From contig JAJECN010000022.1 in assembly GCA_022821965.1 (NCBI GenBank), positions 124,001-188,000 on the forward strand: a DNA stretch of 64,000 nucleotides, given 5' to 3'. Below the pieces are notes generated by a model. It had not been told where the DNA came from. It ran no database searches and saw only the letters and a program-made list of their open reading frames with translations. The translations under genes and the position numbers were made by a program. Shown piece after piece: positions 16,412 to 25,319 of the stretch (within the stretch, counting starts at the first letter, position 1; every line of letters begins with the position of its first letter). Source of the stretch: Candidatus Poribacteria bacterium. Lineage in GTDB: Bacteria; Poribacteria; WGA-4E; WGA-3G.

Positions 16412-16468
16412 ATTAAAGATATATGTGAATTCAGGCTTGGTTTCGTAACCTTCCTGATTTTAATTTAT

Positions 16469-16542
<74 letters not shown>

Positions 16543-16661
16543 TTTTTTCACTTAATGGGCGTGCAAGCTCCAATCTCGCTGCACGAACCCCTAACCCACC
16601 ACTTTAAAGAGTATGCTAACATTAATTAAGATAGTTGTCAAGGACATTTGAAAGGAAAGAT

Positions 16662-17546
16662 ATGGCACTTGACGTACACGATCCACGACTCTTGGATTTG
16701 ATTGATGCAGAGGCAGCTGTTGAACAAATAGCAACGGGCTGCGAATTCACCGAGGGACCACTCTGGCACGCGATGGAACAGTTTTTGCTTTTCAGCGATA
16801 TTCCTGCGAACAAGATGCGGAAATGGGATGCAGAGGCTGGAATGACTGTTTTTCGTGAACCGTCCGGTAAGTCAAACGGTTTGACGTATGATAAGGGTGG
16901 ACATCTTATCGCTTGTGAACACGCAAACCGCCGAGTTTCGCGAACGACGGCAGATGGACAGGTGCTCACAATTGCGTCCCACTATCAGGGCAAACGCTTG
17001 AACAGTCCGAACGATGTTGTTGTGAAATCCGATGGAAGCATCTATTTCACCGACCCACCATACGGGTTAAGCGCAGCATACGGTGTTGAATCGGAGAAGG
17101 AACTCGATTTTCAGGGGGTCTATCGCTTGTCCCCAAACGGTGATACATTGACGCTTCTCGTTGACGATTTTGACAGACCCAACGGTATCTGTTTTTCACC
17201 AGACGAGTCCATCCTCTATATCAACGATACCGAACGGATGCACGTCCGCGCATTTGATATACAGTCCGACGGCACAATCACGAACGGGCGCGTTTTTGGT
17301 GAAGAGGAAGGGGATACCGGAAAACCAGACGGAATGAAAGCCGATACACACGGAAATGTTTATTTAACCGGTCCTGATGGTATTTGGGTTTTCGCGCCGG
17401 ATGGAACGCACCTCGGAATTATTCTCGTCCCAGAACGCTCAGCGAATTTGGCGTGGGGTGGAGATGGTTGGAAAAGCTTGTTTATCACGGCGAGTACCTC
17501 TGTCTATCGCGTAGAATGCAAAGTAACCGGGGTCGCAGTGCCGTAA
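16662..17546 (+). CDS. SMP-30/gluconolactonase family protein
   Basis: 294 residues from ATG 16662 (AAAGGAAAG upstream). Six-bladed beta-propeller lactonase: the metal Glu in EGPLWHAMEQFLLFSDIPAN, the Asn in LNSPNDVVVKSDGSIYFTDP, and the Asp in GICFSPDESILYINDTE are all there. Members hydrolyse sugar lactones such as glucono- or xylonolactone with a divalent metal. No signal peptide, so probably cytoplasmic. Its stop overlaps the dut start (TAATG), so the two are translationally coupled, though the pathways are unrelated. Confidence 0.87.
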   Translation: MALDVHDPRLLDLIDAEAAVEQIATGCEFTEGPLWHAMEQFLLFSDIPANKMRKWDAEAGMTVFREPSGKSNGLTYDKGGHLIACEHANRRVSRTTADGQVLTIASHYQGKRLNSPNDVVVKSDGSIYFTDPPYGLSAAYGVESEKELDFQGVYRLSPNGDTLTLLVDDFDRPNGICFSPDESILYINDTERMHVRAFDIQSDGTITNGRVFGEEEGDTGKPDGMKADTHGNVYLTGPDGIWVFAPDGTHLGIILVPERSANLAWGGDGWKSLFITASTSVYRVECKVTGVAVP

Positions 17547-17983
17547 TGCCAATGGAAATCAAAATCAAACGCATAGATAAAACGCTTCCCTTGCCGAAAT
17601 ATGAAACTGCAGGGTCTGTAGGTTTTGATTTAATCTGTCGCGAATCAGCAGAGATTGCCCCGAACTCTATTGTCCTCATCCCTGCGAATGTTATTGTCGA
17701 AACACCCCCCGGCTATATGCTGATGGTATGTTTGCGAAGCAGCACGCCTCGTAAATTGGGATTAATGATGCCGCAAGGCGTAGGCATCGTCGATAACGAT
17801 TATTGCGGCGAAGAGGACGAACTGAAAATTCAGGTTTACAATTTTACGGATGAGGTTGTGCACGTTGAAAAAGGGAGTCGGATTGCACAAGGAATTTTTG
17901 TGCGAGTGGACACCGCAGAATGGAACGAAGTTGAACAGATGACCACACCGTCTCGCGGCGGATTTGGCAGCACAGATCGGTAG
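17546..17983 (+). CDS. dut: dUTP diphosphatase
   Basis: 145 residues. The five trimeric dUTPase motifs are visible: AGSVGFDLICR (1), RSSTPRKLGL (2, usually RSG/RSSxA), GVGIVDNDYCGEE (3, uracil pocket), GSRIAQGIFVRV (4) and the C-terminal SRGGFGSTDR (5, the mobile lid). It hydrolyses dUTP to dUMP, the substrate of the thymidylate synthase encoded 64 bp downstream. The start is in the TAATG overlap with the SMP-30 gene; ATG 17552 is an alternative. Confidence 0.9.
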   Translation: MPMEIKIKRIDKTLPLPKYETAGSVGFDLICRESAEIAPNSIVLIPANVIVETPPGYMLMVCLRSSTPRKLGLMMPQGVGIVDNDYCGEEDELKIQVYNFTDEVVHVEKGSRIAQGIFVRVDTAEWNEVEQMTTPSRGGFGSTDR

Positions 17984-18047
17984 TCATAAACTACGAAGTG
18001 CGTCTTATGGGAGGAATGCCAGTACCAAAGACTGGTAATCAACAGGC

Positions 18048-18845
18048 ATGAAACAATATCTTGAAGGACTTCAGCAGGTGTTAGATGCTGGGGTTGACCG
18101 AGTGGGTAGAAACGGGAAAACTCGTGCCCTCTTCGGCATGCAGATGCGATATAATCTGGAAGACGGATTTCCGGCTGTAACCACCAAGAAACTTGCCTTC
18201 CGTTCCGTAAAGGCGGAACTCTTAGGTTTCTTGCGCGGCTACGATCACGCTGAGCAGTTTGAGAAACTCGGGACACAGATATGGAATGCGAACGCTGATG
18301 CTTGGGGACGTGATGGTTACCTTGGACGGATATATGGTGTTCAGTGGCGAAAGTGGAGAACAGAAGAGGGCACGATTGATCAGCTCGCCAAGGTCATTGA
18401 ACAAATTCAGATAAACCCGCATAGCCGTAAACATATTGTTACGGCATGGAACCCGGCAGACTTAGATGAGATGGCATTATCACCTTGCCACGCGTTGTTT
18501 CAATTTTTTGTCGCAAACGGTAAGTTGTCGCTACAGATGTATCAACCGAGCTGTGATATGTTTTTAGGAGTCCCGTTTAACATCGCATCCTACGCGCTCC
18601 TCCTACACATGGTGGCTCAGGTAACAGATTTAACGCCATACGAATTCATTCATACTTTAGGTGATGCGCACATCTATCACGCCCACTTTGACGCTGTTCA
18701 AAACCAATTGGAACGGAGTCCATATCCGCTCCCCCGACTTGAACTGAACCCGAAGATTAAGTCAATTGATGCCTTCAAGATGCAGCACATTCAGTTAGAA
18801 GATTATCAACATCACGACGCTATTCGCGCTCCCATGATTGTTTAA
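18048..18845 (+). CDS. thyA: Thymidylate synthase
   Basis: 265 residues, a normal ThyA length. Catalytic C147 lies in DEMALSPCHALFQFF; WNPADLDEM and SRKHIVTAWNP give the dUMP phosphate and folate sites; QPSCDMFLGVPFNIASYALL is the second hallmark block. It methylates dUMP with methylene-tetrahydrofolate, producing dihydrofolate that the folA product downstream recycles. The dut-thyA-folA order forms a compact dTMP pathway cluster. Confidence 0.96.
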   Translation: MKQYLEGLQQVLDAGVDRVGRNGKTRALFGMQMRYNLEDGFPAVTTKKLAFRSVKAELLGFLRGYDHAEQFEKLGTQIWNANADAWGRDGYLGRIYGVQWRKWRTEEGTIDQLAKVIEQIQINPHSRKHIVTAWNPADLDEMALSPCHALFQFFVANGKLSLQMYQPSCDMFLGVPFNIASYALLLHMVAQVTDLTPYEFIHTLGDAHIYHAHFDAVQNQLERSPYPLPRLELNPKIKSIDAFKMQHIQLEDYQHHDAIRAPMIV

Positions 18846-18911
18846 CGCGGCGAATCAAGATAGCAAAAATAAAAGTTGTGTGCCTTGTGAGAGGCAGCAT
18901 TTCAGGAGAAA

Positions 18912-19415
18912 ATGATCCAGAGAAAGCAAAGTCAAAGTAATCTCGGCAATTCAGAACAGAACGGGAATCACGCAGTTGCAAACGAACTCACACTGTCAGA
19001 AGAAGCAACATTTCTCATCCGACTTATTTTTGAGGAATTTGAAGAGATTATAATCAATTATCCCCATCACGCTGCCTACTGCTTTGCCTCAATCACCCAT
19101 TTAGTAGAAACAACCGAAAATCTTTCACACCTTGCCCGACGACTCGGAATGTGGCTCTGGATAGAAGCACTCGCCTTTCAAATTGAGGAACCCTTAGACC
19201 TCAAGGAGATCGCTGATCATTTTGAAATTGGTATGGAAACTGTCCAAAGTGGAATTAGCGAACTCGTTCAGGCAGGAGAATTTAAGATGGAGTGGGAACA
19301 GAAAGAACGGATTAAAATAGTTCCGTGTATGTTAAAAGAGACAGTGATCCATTTTGCTGAACAGGTTTTGAACGGGATAAAGGCAGGAGAACGCGAGGAA
19401 GGAGTATCCCCTTAA
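18912..19415 (+). CDS. Winged-helix protein resembling a Crp-family C-terminal domain
   Basis: 167 residues. The middle (YPHHAAYCFASITHLVETTE..., LARRLGMWLWIEALAF) resembles the helical linker of Crp/Fnr regulators, and ~95-155 is a winged helix-turn-helix (LDLKEIADHFEIGMETVQSG, ISELVQAGEFKMEW). The N-terminal cyclic-nucleotide barrel of Crp is missing: only ~30 polar residues precede. AGGAGA precedes the ATG. It lies between thyA and folA, so it could regulate this cluster, but no target site is evident. Confidence 0.6.
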   Translation: MIQRKQSQSNLGNSEQNGNHAVANELTLSEEATFLIRLIFEEFEEIIINYPHHAAYCFASITHLVETTENLSHLARRLGMWLWIEALAFQIEEPLDLKEIADHFEIGMETVQSGISELVQAGEFKMEWEQKERIKIVPCMLKETVIHFAEQVLNGIKAGEREEGVSP

Positions 19416-19416
19416 A

Positions 19417-19905
19417 ATGGTAATTTCAATGATTGCCGCGATGGACAAAAACCGGCTTATTGGCAACGGACCGGATATTCCGTGGCAGCTGCCTGCTGAC
19501 CGACGGCATTTTCGCGATATGACAATCGGTAAACCGGTGGTTATGGGACGTAAGACTTTTGAAACGCTCAAACGTCCGCTTGGCAAACGGCAGAACATCA
19601 TTCTCACGCGAAATACTGCTTACAAGGCACCGGAAGGTTGTATCGTCGTCCATTCGGTAGAAGAGGTCCTTAACGTTTGTAAGGATTCAGAAGAGCTCAT
19701 GATATGTGGCGGTGCTCCTATCTACGAAGCCTTTTTAGCGCACGCGGACCGGCTCTATCTCACACAGGTTCACGCCACGTTTGAAGGTGATGTCTATTTC
19801 CCAGCGTTTGATATGGAAGCGTGGCGAGAAGTGAAACGCATTGATGGCGAATCCGACGAGAAAAATCCTTATTCCTACAGTTTTCTGTTTTTAGAAAGAA
19901 AATAG
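19417..19905 (+). CDS. folA: Dihydrofolate reductase
   Basis: 162 residues. Family blocks: ISMIAAMDKNRLIGNGPDIP (substrate loop; W-Q-LPAD follows with the catalytic acidic residue), VVMGRKTFETL (NADPH phosphate site), IILTRN, and MICGGAPIYEAFLAHADRLY. It reduces dihydrofolate with NADPH. The start is 1 bp after the stop of the winged-helix gene, so they are co-translated; AAGGAG lies inside the end of that gene. Confidence 0.95.
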   Translation: MVISMIAAMDKNRLIGNGPDIPWQLPADRRHFRDMTIGKPVVMGRKTFETLKRPLGKRQNIILTRNTAYKAPEGCIVVHSVEEVLNVCKDSEELMICGGAPIYEAFLAHADRLYLTQVHATFEGDVYFPAFDMEAWREVKRIDGESDEKNPYSYSFLFLERK

Positions 19906-19915
19906 GAGCAAACTT

Positions 19916-20548
19916 GTGCTTAATTTGTGTATGCTTTCCGGTTCCTTTGAATACGACTCCGAAGTATCGTTGAAGATTTTCAAAACGTTTGTTGAGAAAC
20001 ATTATCCGATTCAAGCGAATTTAATTGTTTACGGCTCCGAGGATGACGATCCCTCTTTGGAGGCATTGGATGACGCAGACGCTTTGTTAGTTTTCACACG
20101 CCGTCTTAATACAGATGGGGCATCGCTCAGACAGTTTCAAATGTACTGTGAACAAGGTAGACCGATCGTCGGGGTTAGGACAGCAAGTCACGCGTATGAA
20201 AACTGGCTTGCATTTGACAAAGATGTTCTCGGTGGTGACTATCAAGGACATTACGGTCATGGCCCGATGACGCGTGTTGAAATTGTTGAGGCGGAACACC
20301 CCATTCTGAACGATATACCAGCGTTCGATTGTTATGGGAGCCTTTACAAAAACCCATCGCTTCGTGATGATACATCTTTACTATTAATGGGACACACAGA
20401 TGAACATTCAGAGCCTGTCGCATGGACGCGTTTGCATAACGGGGGTCGCATCTGTTATACTTCTTTGGGACATCAGCAAGACTTTGACATAGAACCCTTT
20501 CTGCGATTTCTGGCACAAAGTATTTTGTGGGTGTCGGAACAGATTTAG
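19916..20548 (+). CDS. ThuA-like domain protein
   Basis: 210 residues from a GTG start. The fold matches ThuA/glutamine-amidotransferase-like proteins: a short N-terminal strand and Glu-rich pocket (LSGSFEYDSEVSLKIF), DDADALLVFTRR, a GRPIVGVRTASHAY nucleophile-elbow region, then GHGPMTRVEIVEAEHPI, and the characteristic GRICYTSLGHQQDF. The family is linked to sugar metabolism but has no firm enzymatic role. It lies 10 bp after folA and upstream of the NagA-like gene, so it may belong with amino-sugar use. Confidence 0.75.
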   Translation: MLNLCMLSGSFEYDSEVSLKIFKTFVEKHYPIQANLIVYGSEDDDPSLEALDDADALLVFTRRLNTDGASLRQFQMYCEQGRPIVGVRTASHAYENWLAFDKDVLGGDYQGHYGHGPMTRVEIVEAEHPILNDIPAFDCYGSLYKNPSLRDDTSLLLMGHTDEHSEPVAWTRLHNGGRICYTSLGHQQDFDIEPFLRFLAQSILWVSEQI

Positions 20549-20575
20549 AAAAAAAATTCGAGGCATTTTGGAGAT

Positions 20576-21820
20576 ATGGAAACACTGACGATTGTGAATG
20601 GCGACATCTATACCCCAACGCATTACGGGCAGGGGAGTATCGTCATTCAAGATGACAAAATTTCAGCGATAACATCAGAAGCACTTCAACCATCCGGGGA
20701 GGTTATTGATGCATCTGGATGCCTCGTGATTCCAGGATTGATTGATGGATTAGTGCATGGTGGCGGCGGTTATGATAGCATGACCGGTCAAGTTGAAGAT
20801 ATTGCGACAATTGCGCGGGCACATGCGCAAAGCGGTGTCACTTCGTTAGTGTTAGGGATTTCTTCTGGGAGCATGACACAAATCAACAGTGCCTTAACTG
20901 CTATTGCACAGATCGTCGATGAACCTGTCGCGGACGGTTCTCAGATTTTAGGTTCGTATGTGGAAGGGAAATTTGGGAGTCTCGCTAAAAATGGAGCACA
21001 GAACGCGAAGTATATTACACCCCCGAATTTTGAAGAATTCCATGCAATGTGGGCGGCTTCCGATGGCACCTTAAAAGTTATTTCTATCGCACCGGAAAAC
21101 GACGAAAACTTTCAATTCATCAAACACCTCTCAACCTTTAAGGCGGACGCTTACAACAACATCGTCATTGCGATGGGGCATACAAATGCAACATATCAAC
21201 AGGCGATGGCAGCGATTGACGCGGGTGTGACACGCGCTACACATACCTATAACGGCATGAGTGGAATGCACCACCGCGATCTTGGTGCTATTGAAGCTGT
21301 CCTCTCCCATCCAGATATCCATGCGGAGCTCATCGTCGATGAACACCATGTTCACCCTTTCTGGGGCAATAACCTGATTCAGCAGAAAGGTATTGATGCA
21401 GTCGGATTAATTACAGATTGCACAGAACTCGCAGGTGTTCCTACGGAGGAATGGCAGGCATCGGCAACTTATGTTCCTGAACTTGACGCTTATCGTCTCA
21501 ACGAAGCCGTGGTTTCTGATGAAGCTGATGGCACCGAGAAATACATCCGTAACGGGGCGATGTGGTTAGATGTGGGGGAACCTGCTGAACGGCTTGCTGG
21601 TGCGACAATTACACTTATGGATGGCATTCGCAACGTTATAAATTGGGGACAATCCATCGAAGCTGCCTTAACAATGGCAACATTAACACCTGCACAAAAT
21701 TTAGATGTTGCGGAATCGATTGGTTCGATAGCCACCGGTAAAATAGCAGATGTCGTTATTGTCGATGACAATTTAAGCGTTCAAACGGTTATTTTACGTG
21801 GAAAACCACTGAAAAATTAG
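20576..21820 (+). CDS. nagA: N-acetylglucosamine-6-phosphate deacetylase-like amidohydrolase
   Basis: 414 residues of NagA type: E130 (SYVEGKFG), H202 (MGHTNATY), H223 (ATHTYNGMSGMHHRD), the H in ELIVDEHHVHP, and catalytic D281 (LITDCTELAG). The reaction is deacetylation of GlcNAc-6-phosphate. The beta-1 metal motif, often D-x-H-x-H, reads DGLVH (57-61), with one His replaced; one-metal NagA enzymes such as E. coli's also lack this pair, so it need not be inactive. It is the last gene before the ribosomal cluster. Confidence 0.85.
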   Translation: METLTIVNGDIYTPTHYGQGSIVIQDDKISAITSEALQPSGEVIDASGCLVIPGLIDGLVHGGGGYDSMTGQVEDIATIARAHAQSGVTSLVLGISSGSMTQINSALTAIAQIVDEPVADGSQILGSYVEGKFGSLAKNGAQNAKYITPPNFEEFHAMWAASDGTLKVISIAPENDENFQFIKHLSTFKADAYNNIVIAMGHTNATYQQAMAAIDAGVTRATHTYNGMSGMHHRDLGAIEAVLSHPDIHAELIVDEHHVHPFWGNNLIQQKGIDAVGLITDCTELAGVPTEEWQASATYVPELDAYRLNEAVVSDEADGTEKYIRNGAMWLDVGEPAERLAGATITLMDGIRNVINWGQSIEAALTMATLTPAQNLDVAESIGSIATGKIADVVIVDDNLSVQTVILRGKPLKN

Positions 21821-21867
21821 AAAATTCGTAGAATTTCAATATTTTTCGCATTTTTTTCAAAAAAAAT

Positions 21868-21896
21868 TTGACATCGCCTAATTTATAGTGTATAAT
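21868..21896 (+). promoter_or_regulatory. Consensus sigma-70 promoter of the ribosomal cluster
   Basis: TTGACA at 21868-21873 and TATAAT at 21891-21896 with a 17-bp spacer: a perfect consensus, preceded by an A/T run (21851-21867) that could act as an UP element. The rpsL start codon is 170 bp downstream. Confidence 0.9.
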
Positions 21897-21932
21897 ATAT
21901 GTTTTGGAAGCCTAATCAATCTGTTTTAGAAA

Positions 21933-22024
21933 CGAGGGGCACTTATCCGGAAAACATTCTAACGTCGTACCCAAAATTCCACGTTAATTTGTTGAAGTTG
22001 TGATGCCCCGCGCGGGGCTTTTTT
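21933..22024 (+). promoter_or_regulatory. Attenuator-like leader of the str operon
   Basis: An intrinsic terminator, GCCCC-GCGC-GGGGC (22005-22018) followed by six T (22019-22024), lies between the promoter and rpsL. An upstream segment, GGGGCA at 21936-21941, is exactly complementary to TGCCCC at 22004-22009, with two more pairs just outside, and could act as an antiterminator by occupying the 5' arm. This suggests regulated read-through into rpsL. The structure is seen; the switch is inferred. Confidence 0.6.
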
Positions 22025-22065
22025 AATGCGAGAAGCCCATAAGATGCCATTTCGGAGGTTATGAA

Positions 22066-22437
22066 ATGCCGACGATTAATCAATTAATCAAAAAACCGCG
22101 CAAAAGATCCCGGAAGAAGACGAAATCACCGGTGCTTGAGCAGTGTCCCCAGCGGCGCGGTATCTGTTTACAAGTGAAAACGGTAACACCGAGGAAACCG
22201 AACTCGGCACTGCGTAAAGTGGCTCGGGTACGTTTCACGACTGGCTACGAAGCCACCTGTTACATTCCGGGGATTGATCACAATTTGCAAGAACACTCAG
22301 TCGTTTTGGTTCGGGGTGGAAAGGTGAGGGATCTCGCTAACGTGCGTTACCACATCGTCCGTGGGCAGTTAGATACAGCAGGCGTTGATAATCGCCGCCA
22401 AGGTCGCTCAAAATACGGGACACGGAAACCGGGTTAA
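22066..22437 (+). CDS. rpsL: 30S ribosomal protein S12
   Basis: 123 residues. It has the family core [51 protein letters not shown] and [11 protein letters not shown]12 sits at the decoding centre. Position 43 is Arg (codon AGG at 22192) and position 88 is Arg (AGG at 22327), where most bacteria have Lys; position 91 is Ala where Pro is usual. These are classic streptomycin-response sites. GGAGG precedes the ATG. First gene after the leader. Confidence 0.97.
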   Translation: MPTINQLIKKPRKRSRKKTKSPVLEQCPQRRGICLQVKTVTPRKPNSALRKVARVRFTTGYEATCYIPGIDHNLQEHSVVLVRGGKVRDLANVRYHIVRGQLDTAGVDNRRQGRSKYGTRKPG

Positions 22438-22455
22438 ACAACGGAGGGATTGTAG

Positions 22456-22926
22456 ATGCCGAGGCGTGGAAATATCAGCAAACGGGATGTGAACCCCGAT
22501 GCAGTTCATAACAGTAAGTTAGTGTCAAAGTTCATCAACAGCCTCATGTTGGATGGGAAGAAGAGTACAGCGCAATCCATCCTTTATGAGAGTTTTCAGA
22601 TTATCGAATCTCGGACGAATGAAGAGGGTTTCGCTGTGTTCCGCCAAGCGATCAACAACGTTAAACCGGTATTGGAAATTAGGCCACGGCGTGTAGGTAG
22701 TCAGACTTACCAAGTTCCCGTCGATGTAAAGGCAGAACGGAAACAGCGATTGGCTTTTAGTTGGCTTATCCAATCGGCGCGCGAGCGTGGTGAAAGACGG
22801 ATGGCAGAACGCCTTGCAGGCGAGATACTTGAAGCCTCACGTAACGAAGGCGGCGCAATCCGCAGAAAAATGGATCAGCATCGCATGGCAGAAGCCAATC
22901 GAGCTTTTGCGCATTACCGATGGTAA
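22456..22926 (+). CDS. rpsG: 30S ribosomal protein S7
   Basis: 156 residues, standard length. Core motifs: MPRRGNISKRDVNPDAVHNS, KFINSLMLDGKKSTAQSILY, VLEIRPRRVGSQTYQVPVDV and the C-terminal MAEANRAFAHYRW. It organises the 3' domain of 16S rRNA near the E site. It follows rpsL by 18 bp with GGAGG upstream. In E. coli S7 is the translational repressor of the str operon; no comparable rpsL-rpsG structure is evident here. Confidence 0.97.
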   Translation: MPRRGNISKRDVNPDAVHNSKLVSKFINSLMLDGKKSTAQSILYESFQIIESRTNEEGFAVFRQAINNVKPVLEIRPRRVGSQTYQVPVDVKAERKQRLAFSWLIQSARERGERRMAERLAGEILEASRNEGGAIRRKMDQHRMAEANRAFAHYRW

Positions 22927-22983
22927 AAACGTGATCGGGGCTTATAACCGAAACGCGAATAGACAATAAGGAGTCGCTGGACC

Positions 22984-25101
22984 GTGGTAGACAAAAAAAA
23001 TAACAATTCACAACGCTTAGAACTGCCCCACATGCGAAACATCGGTATCATGGCTCATATTGATGCCGGAAAGACTACTGTAACCGAACGCATTCTGTAC
23101 TATACCGGCAGACTTTATCGGATCGGCGACGTAGACGATGGCACCACCGCTATGGACTGGATGGTGCAAGAGCAAGAACGCGGTATTACAATTACTGCGG
23201 CTGCGACGACTTGCCAGTGGAAAGAACACTCTATCAATATCATTGATACGCCGGGGCATATTGATTTTACCGTCGAAGTTGAACGCTCCCTCCGTGTCCT
23301 TGACGGTGCGGTAGCAGTTTTCTGCGCAGTTGGTGGCGTTGAACCGCAATCTGAAACCGTTTGGAGACAAGCGGATAAATATGACATACCGCGAATTGCA
23401 TTCGTCAATAAAATGGATCGGACCGGTGCCGACTTCTTCCGTACTGTTGAAATGATGGAAGAACGCCTCGGTGCTACCGCAATCCCGGTGCAACTTCCTA
23501 TCGGTTCGGCGGAACAGTTCACAGGAATCGTAGATCTCATCTCCATGAAGGGCCAGATATGGAACATCGGGAACGATGCTGGTAGTGATGGTACTGTTAT
23601 TCAAGAAACAGACATCCCCAAGGAAATGGAGGAAATGGCAAATGACTATCGGGATCGTATGTTAGAGGCTATCGCTGATCACGATGACGAACTCCTGATG
23701 AAATACGTAGATGGTATTGAAATCTCGCCTGAAGAAATTAAAACAGGAATACGGAACGCTGTAATCGCTGGTAAAGCTGTCCCGGTCCTATGCGGAACCG
23801 CTTTAAAAAATAAAGGTGTTCAGCCCCTCTTAGACGCGATTGTCTCCTATCTGCCAGCCCCTACGGATGTACCGCCAGTAGCCGGATTTAATCCAGCGAC
23901 GGAAGAAGATGAAACACGTCCACCGAATGACAATGAGCCATTCTGCGCTTTAGCATTCAAGATTATGACCGATCCACACGTTGGCAAACTCACTTACCTG
24001 CGTGTATACTCTGGTGTCCTCAAGAAAGGGGATACAGTTTATAATAGTAAAACAAGGAAGCACGAACGGATCGGACGATTGATGAAGATGCACGCGAATA
24101 AGCGGGAAGAGCATCAAGCAGTTTACGCGGGCGACATTGCTGCAGCAATCGGATTAAAAGACCTCTCAACGGGTGATACACTTTGCGATCCGAAGGCGCA
24201 TATTACGCTGGAAACTATGGTGTTTCCGCTTCCAGTAATGTCTATCGCAGTTGAACCACGAACACAGTCGGATATCGATAAACTGAATCTTGCGCTCTCG
24301 AAACTCGCCGAAGAGGACCCCACCTTCAAAGTGCATCAAGACAGTGAAACAGGACAAACGTTGCTGTCTGGTATGGGAGAACTTCACCTCGAAATCATTG
24401 TTGACAGACTTGTGCGTGAGTTCAATGTCTCAGCGAATGTTGGCAATCCGCAGGTTGCGTATCGAGAAACAATACTTAAACCGGTCAAATCTGTGGGGCG
24501 TTTCGTCCGTCAGTCTGGTGGTAGAGGTCAATTCGGTCACGTCGTGATCGAGGTTGAACCGCTTGAGAAAGGGACTGGCTTTGAATTCATCGATGAAACC
24601 AAAGGTGGTGTTATTCCACAGGAATATATCCCAGCCGTCCAGAAAGGCATTGAGAACGCGATGAATGTAGGTATCCTTGCTGGCTATCCGGTTGTTGATG
24701 TAGCCGTAAGACTGATTGATGGTTCACATCACGCCGTAGATTCATCGGAAATGGCGTTTTCTATCGCGGGTTCAATGGCATTTAAGGATGCAATGAAGGT
24801 AGCCTCACCAATACTGCTTGAACCGATTATGGACGTTGAGGTTATCGTCCCTGACGAATATCTCGGCAAAGTGATAGGAGATTTAAATTCGCGGCGTGCA
24901 CAGATACGTAATACGGAAACGCAAGCGAAATCTCGTATTCAAGTTATCAGTGTTGATGTGCCTCTCTCGGAAATGTTTGGGTACGTCAAAACCCTTAGGT
25001 CGCTCACACAGGGTAGAGCCAACTACTCTATGGAGTTTGCACACTATAACGAAGTCCCCACGAGTGTAATGGAGGACTTAATTTCATCAGCGAATCGTTA
25101 A
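22984..25101 (+). CDS. fusA: Elongation factor G
   Basis: 705 residues, a full-length EF-G. G domain: [20 protein letters not shown] (G1), [11 protein letters not shown] (switch I), DTPGHIDFT (G3), NKMDR (G4). Domains II-V follow, with the domain IV loop [16 protein letters not shown] and a C-terminal [11 protein letters not shown]. It drives GTP-dependent translocation. The start is GTG at 22984 with AAGGAG 11 bases upstream. Confidence 0.97.
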   Translation: MVDKKNNNSQRLELPHMRNIGIMAHIDAGKTTVTERILYYTGRLYRIGDVDDGTTAMDWMVQEQERGITITAAATTCQWKEHSINIIDTPGHIDFTVEVERSLRVLDGAVAVFCAVGGVEPQSETVWRQADKYDIPRIAFVNKMDRTGADFFRTVEMMEERLGATAIPVQLPIGSAEQFTGIVDLISMKGQIWNIGNDAGSDGTVIQETDIPKEMEEMANDYRDRMLEAIADHDDELLMKYVDGIEISPEEIKTGIRNAVIAGKAVPVLCGTALKNKGVQPLLDAIVSYLPAPTDVPPVAGFNPATEEDETRPPNDNEPFCALAFKIMTDPHVGKLTYLRVYSGVLKKGDTVYNSKTRKHERIGRLMKMHANKREEHQAVYAGDIAAAIGLKDLSTGDTLCDPKAHITLETMVFPLPVMSIAVEPRTQSDIDKLNLALSKLAEEDPTFKVHQDSETGQTLLSGMGELHLEIIVDRLVREFNVSANVGNPQVAYRETILKPVKSVGRFVRQSGGRGQFGHVVIEVEPLEKGTGFEFIDETKGGVIPQEYIPAVQKGIENAMNVGILAGYPVVDVAVRLIDGSHHAVDSSEMAFSIAGSMAFKDAMKVASPILLEPIMDVEVIVPDEYLGKVIGDLNSRRAQIRNTETQAKSRIQVISVDVPLSEMFGYVKTLRSLTQGRANYSMEFAHYNEVPTSVMEDLISSANR

Positions 25102-25107
25102 GTAATT

Positions 25108-25253
25108 GTGAAGTGTCCGAACTGTGGGAGTGTTCTGACTTCCCATAAGCGGACACAAGATTTAGTTAAAAGGTGTGTTCGGACGCCAACACGTTTGAAC
25201 ATTTCATAGAAACGGGGATGCGCAGTTTTAAGGCAGATATTGTAAGTCGATAG
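25108..25253 (+). pseudogene. Possible frameshifted remnant of a small zinc-ribbon gene
   Basis: In the 218-bp gap between fusA and tuf, a GTG-started frame (25108-25209) reads VKCPNCGSVLTSHKRTQDLV, KRCVR, then loses sense. Another frame picks up as NTFEHFIETGMRSFKADIVS and stops at 25253. Together they resemble a CxxC...C zinc-ribbon followed by an aromatic F.tf segment, as in small nucleic-acid-binding or IS-accessory proteins. The joint needs one frameshift. Weak call. Confidence 0.3.
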
Positions 25254-25319
25254 TGGAAATACTGTAAACCGCGCCTACAATGCCCGCAACAATAAACTTT
25301 TAGTGGAGCTCGGACAAAA

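Noticed and set aside
17384-17545. Extended N-terminus of dUTPase
   Set aside because: The upstream 54 codons lie inside the SMP-30 gene in another frame and match nothing; the TAATG overlap start fits the family length.
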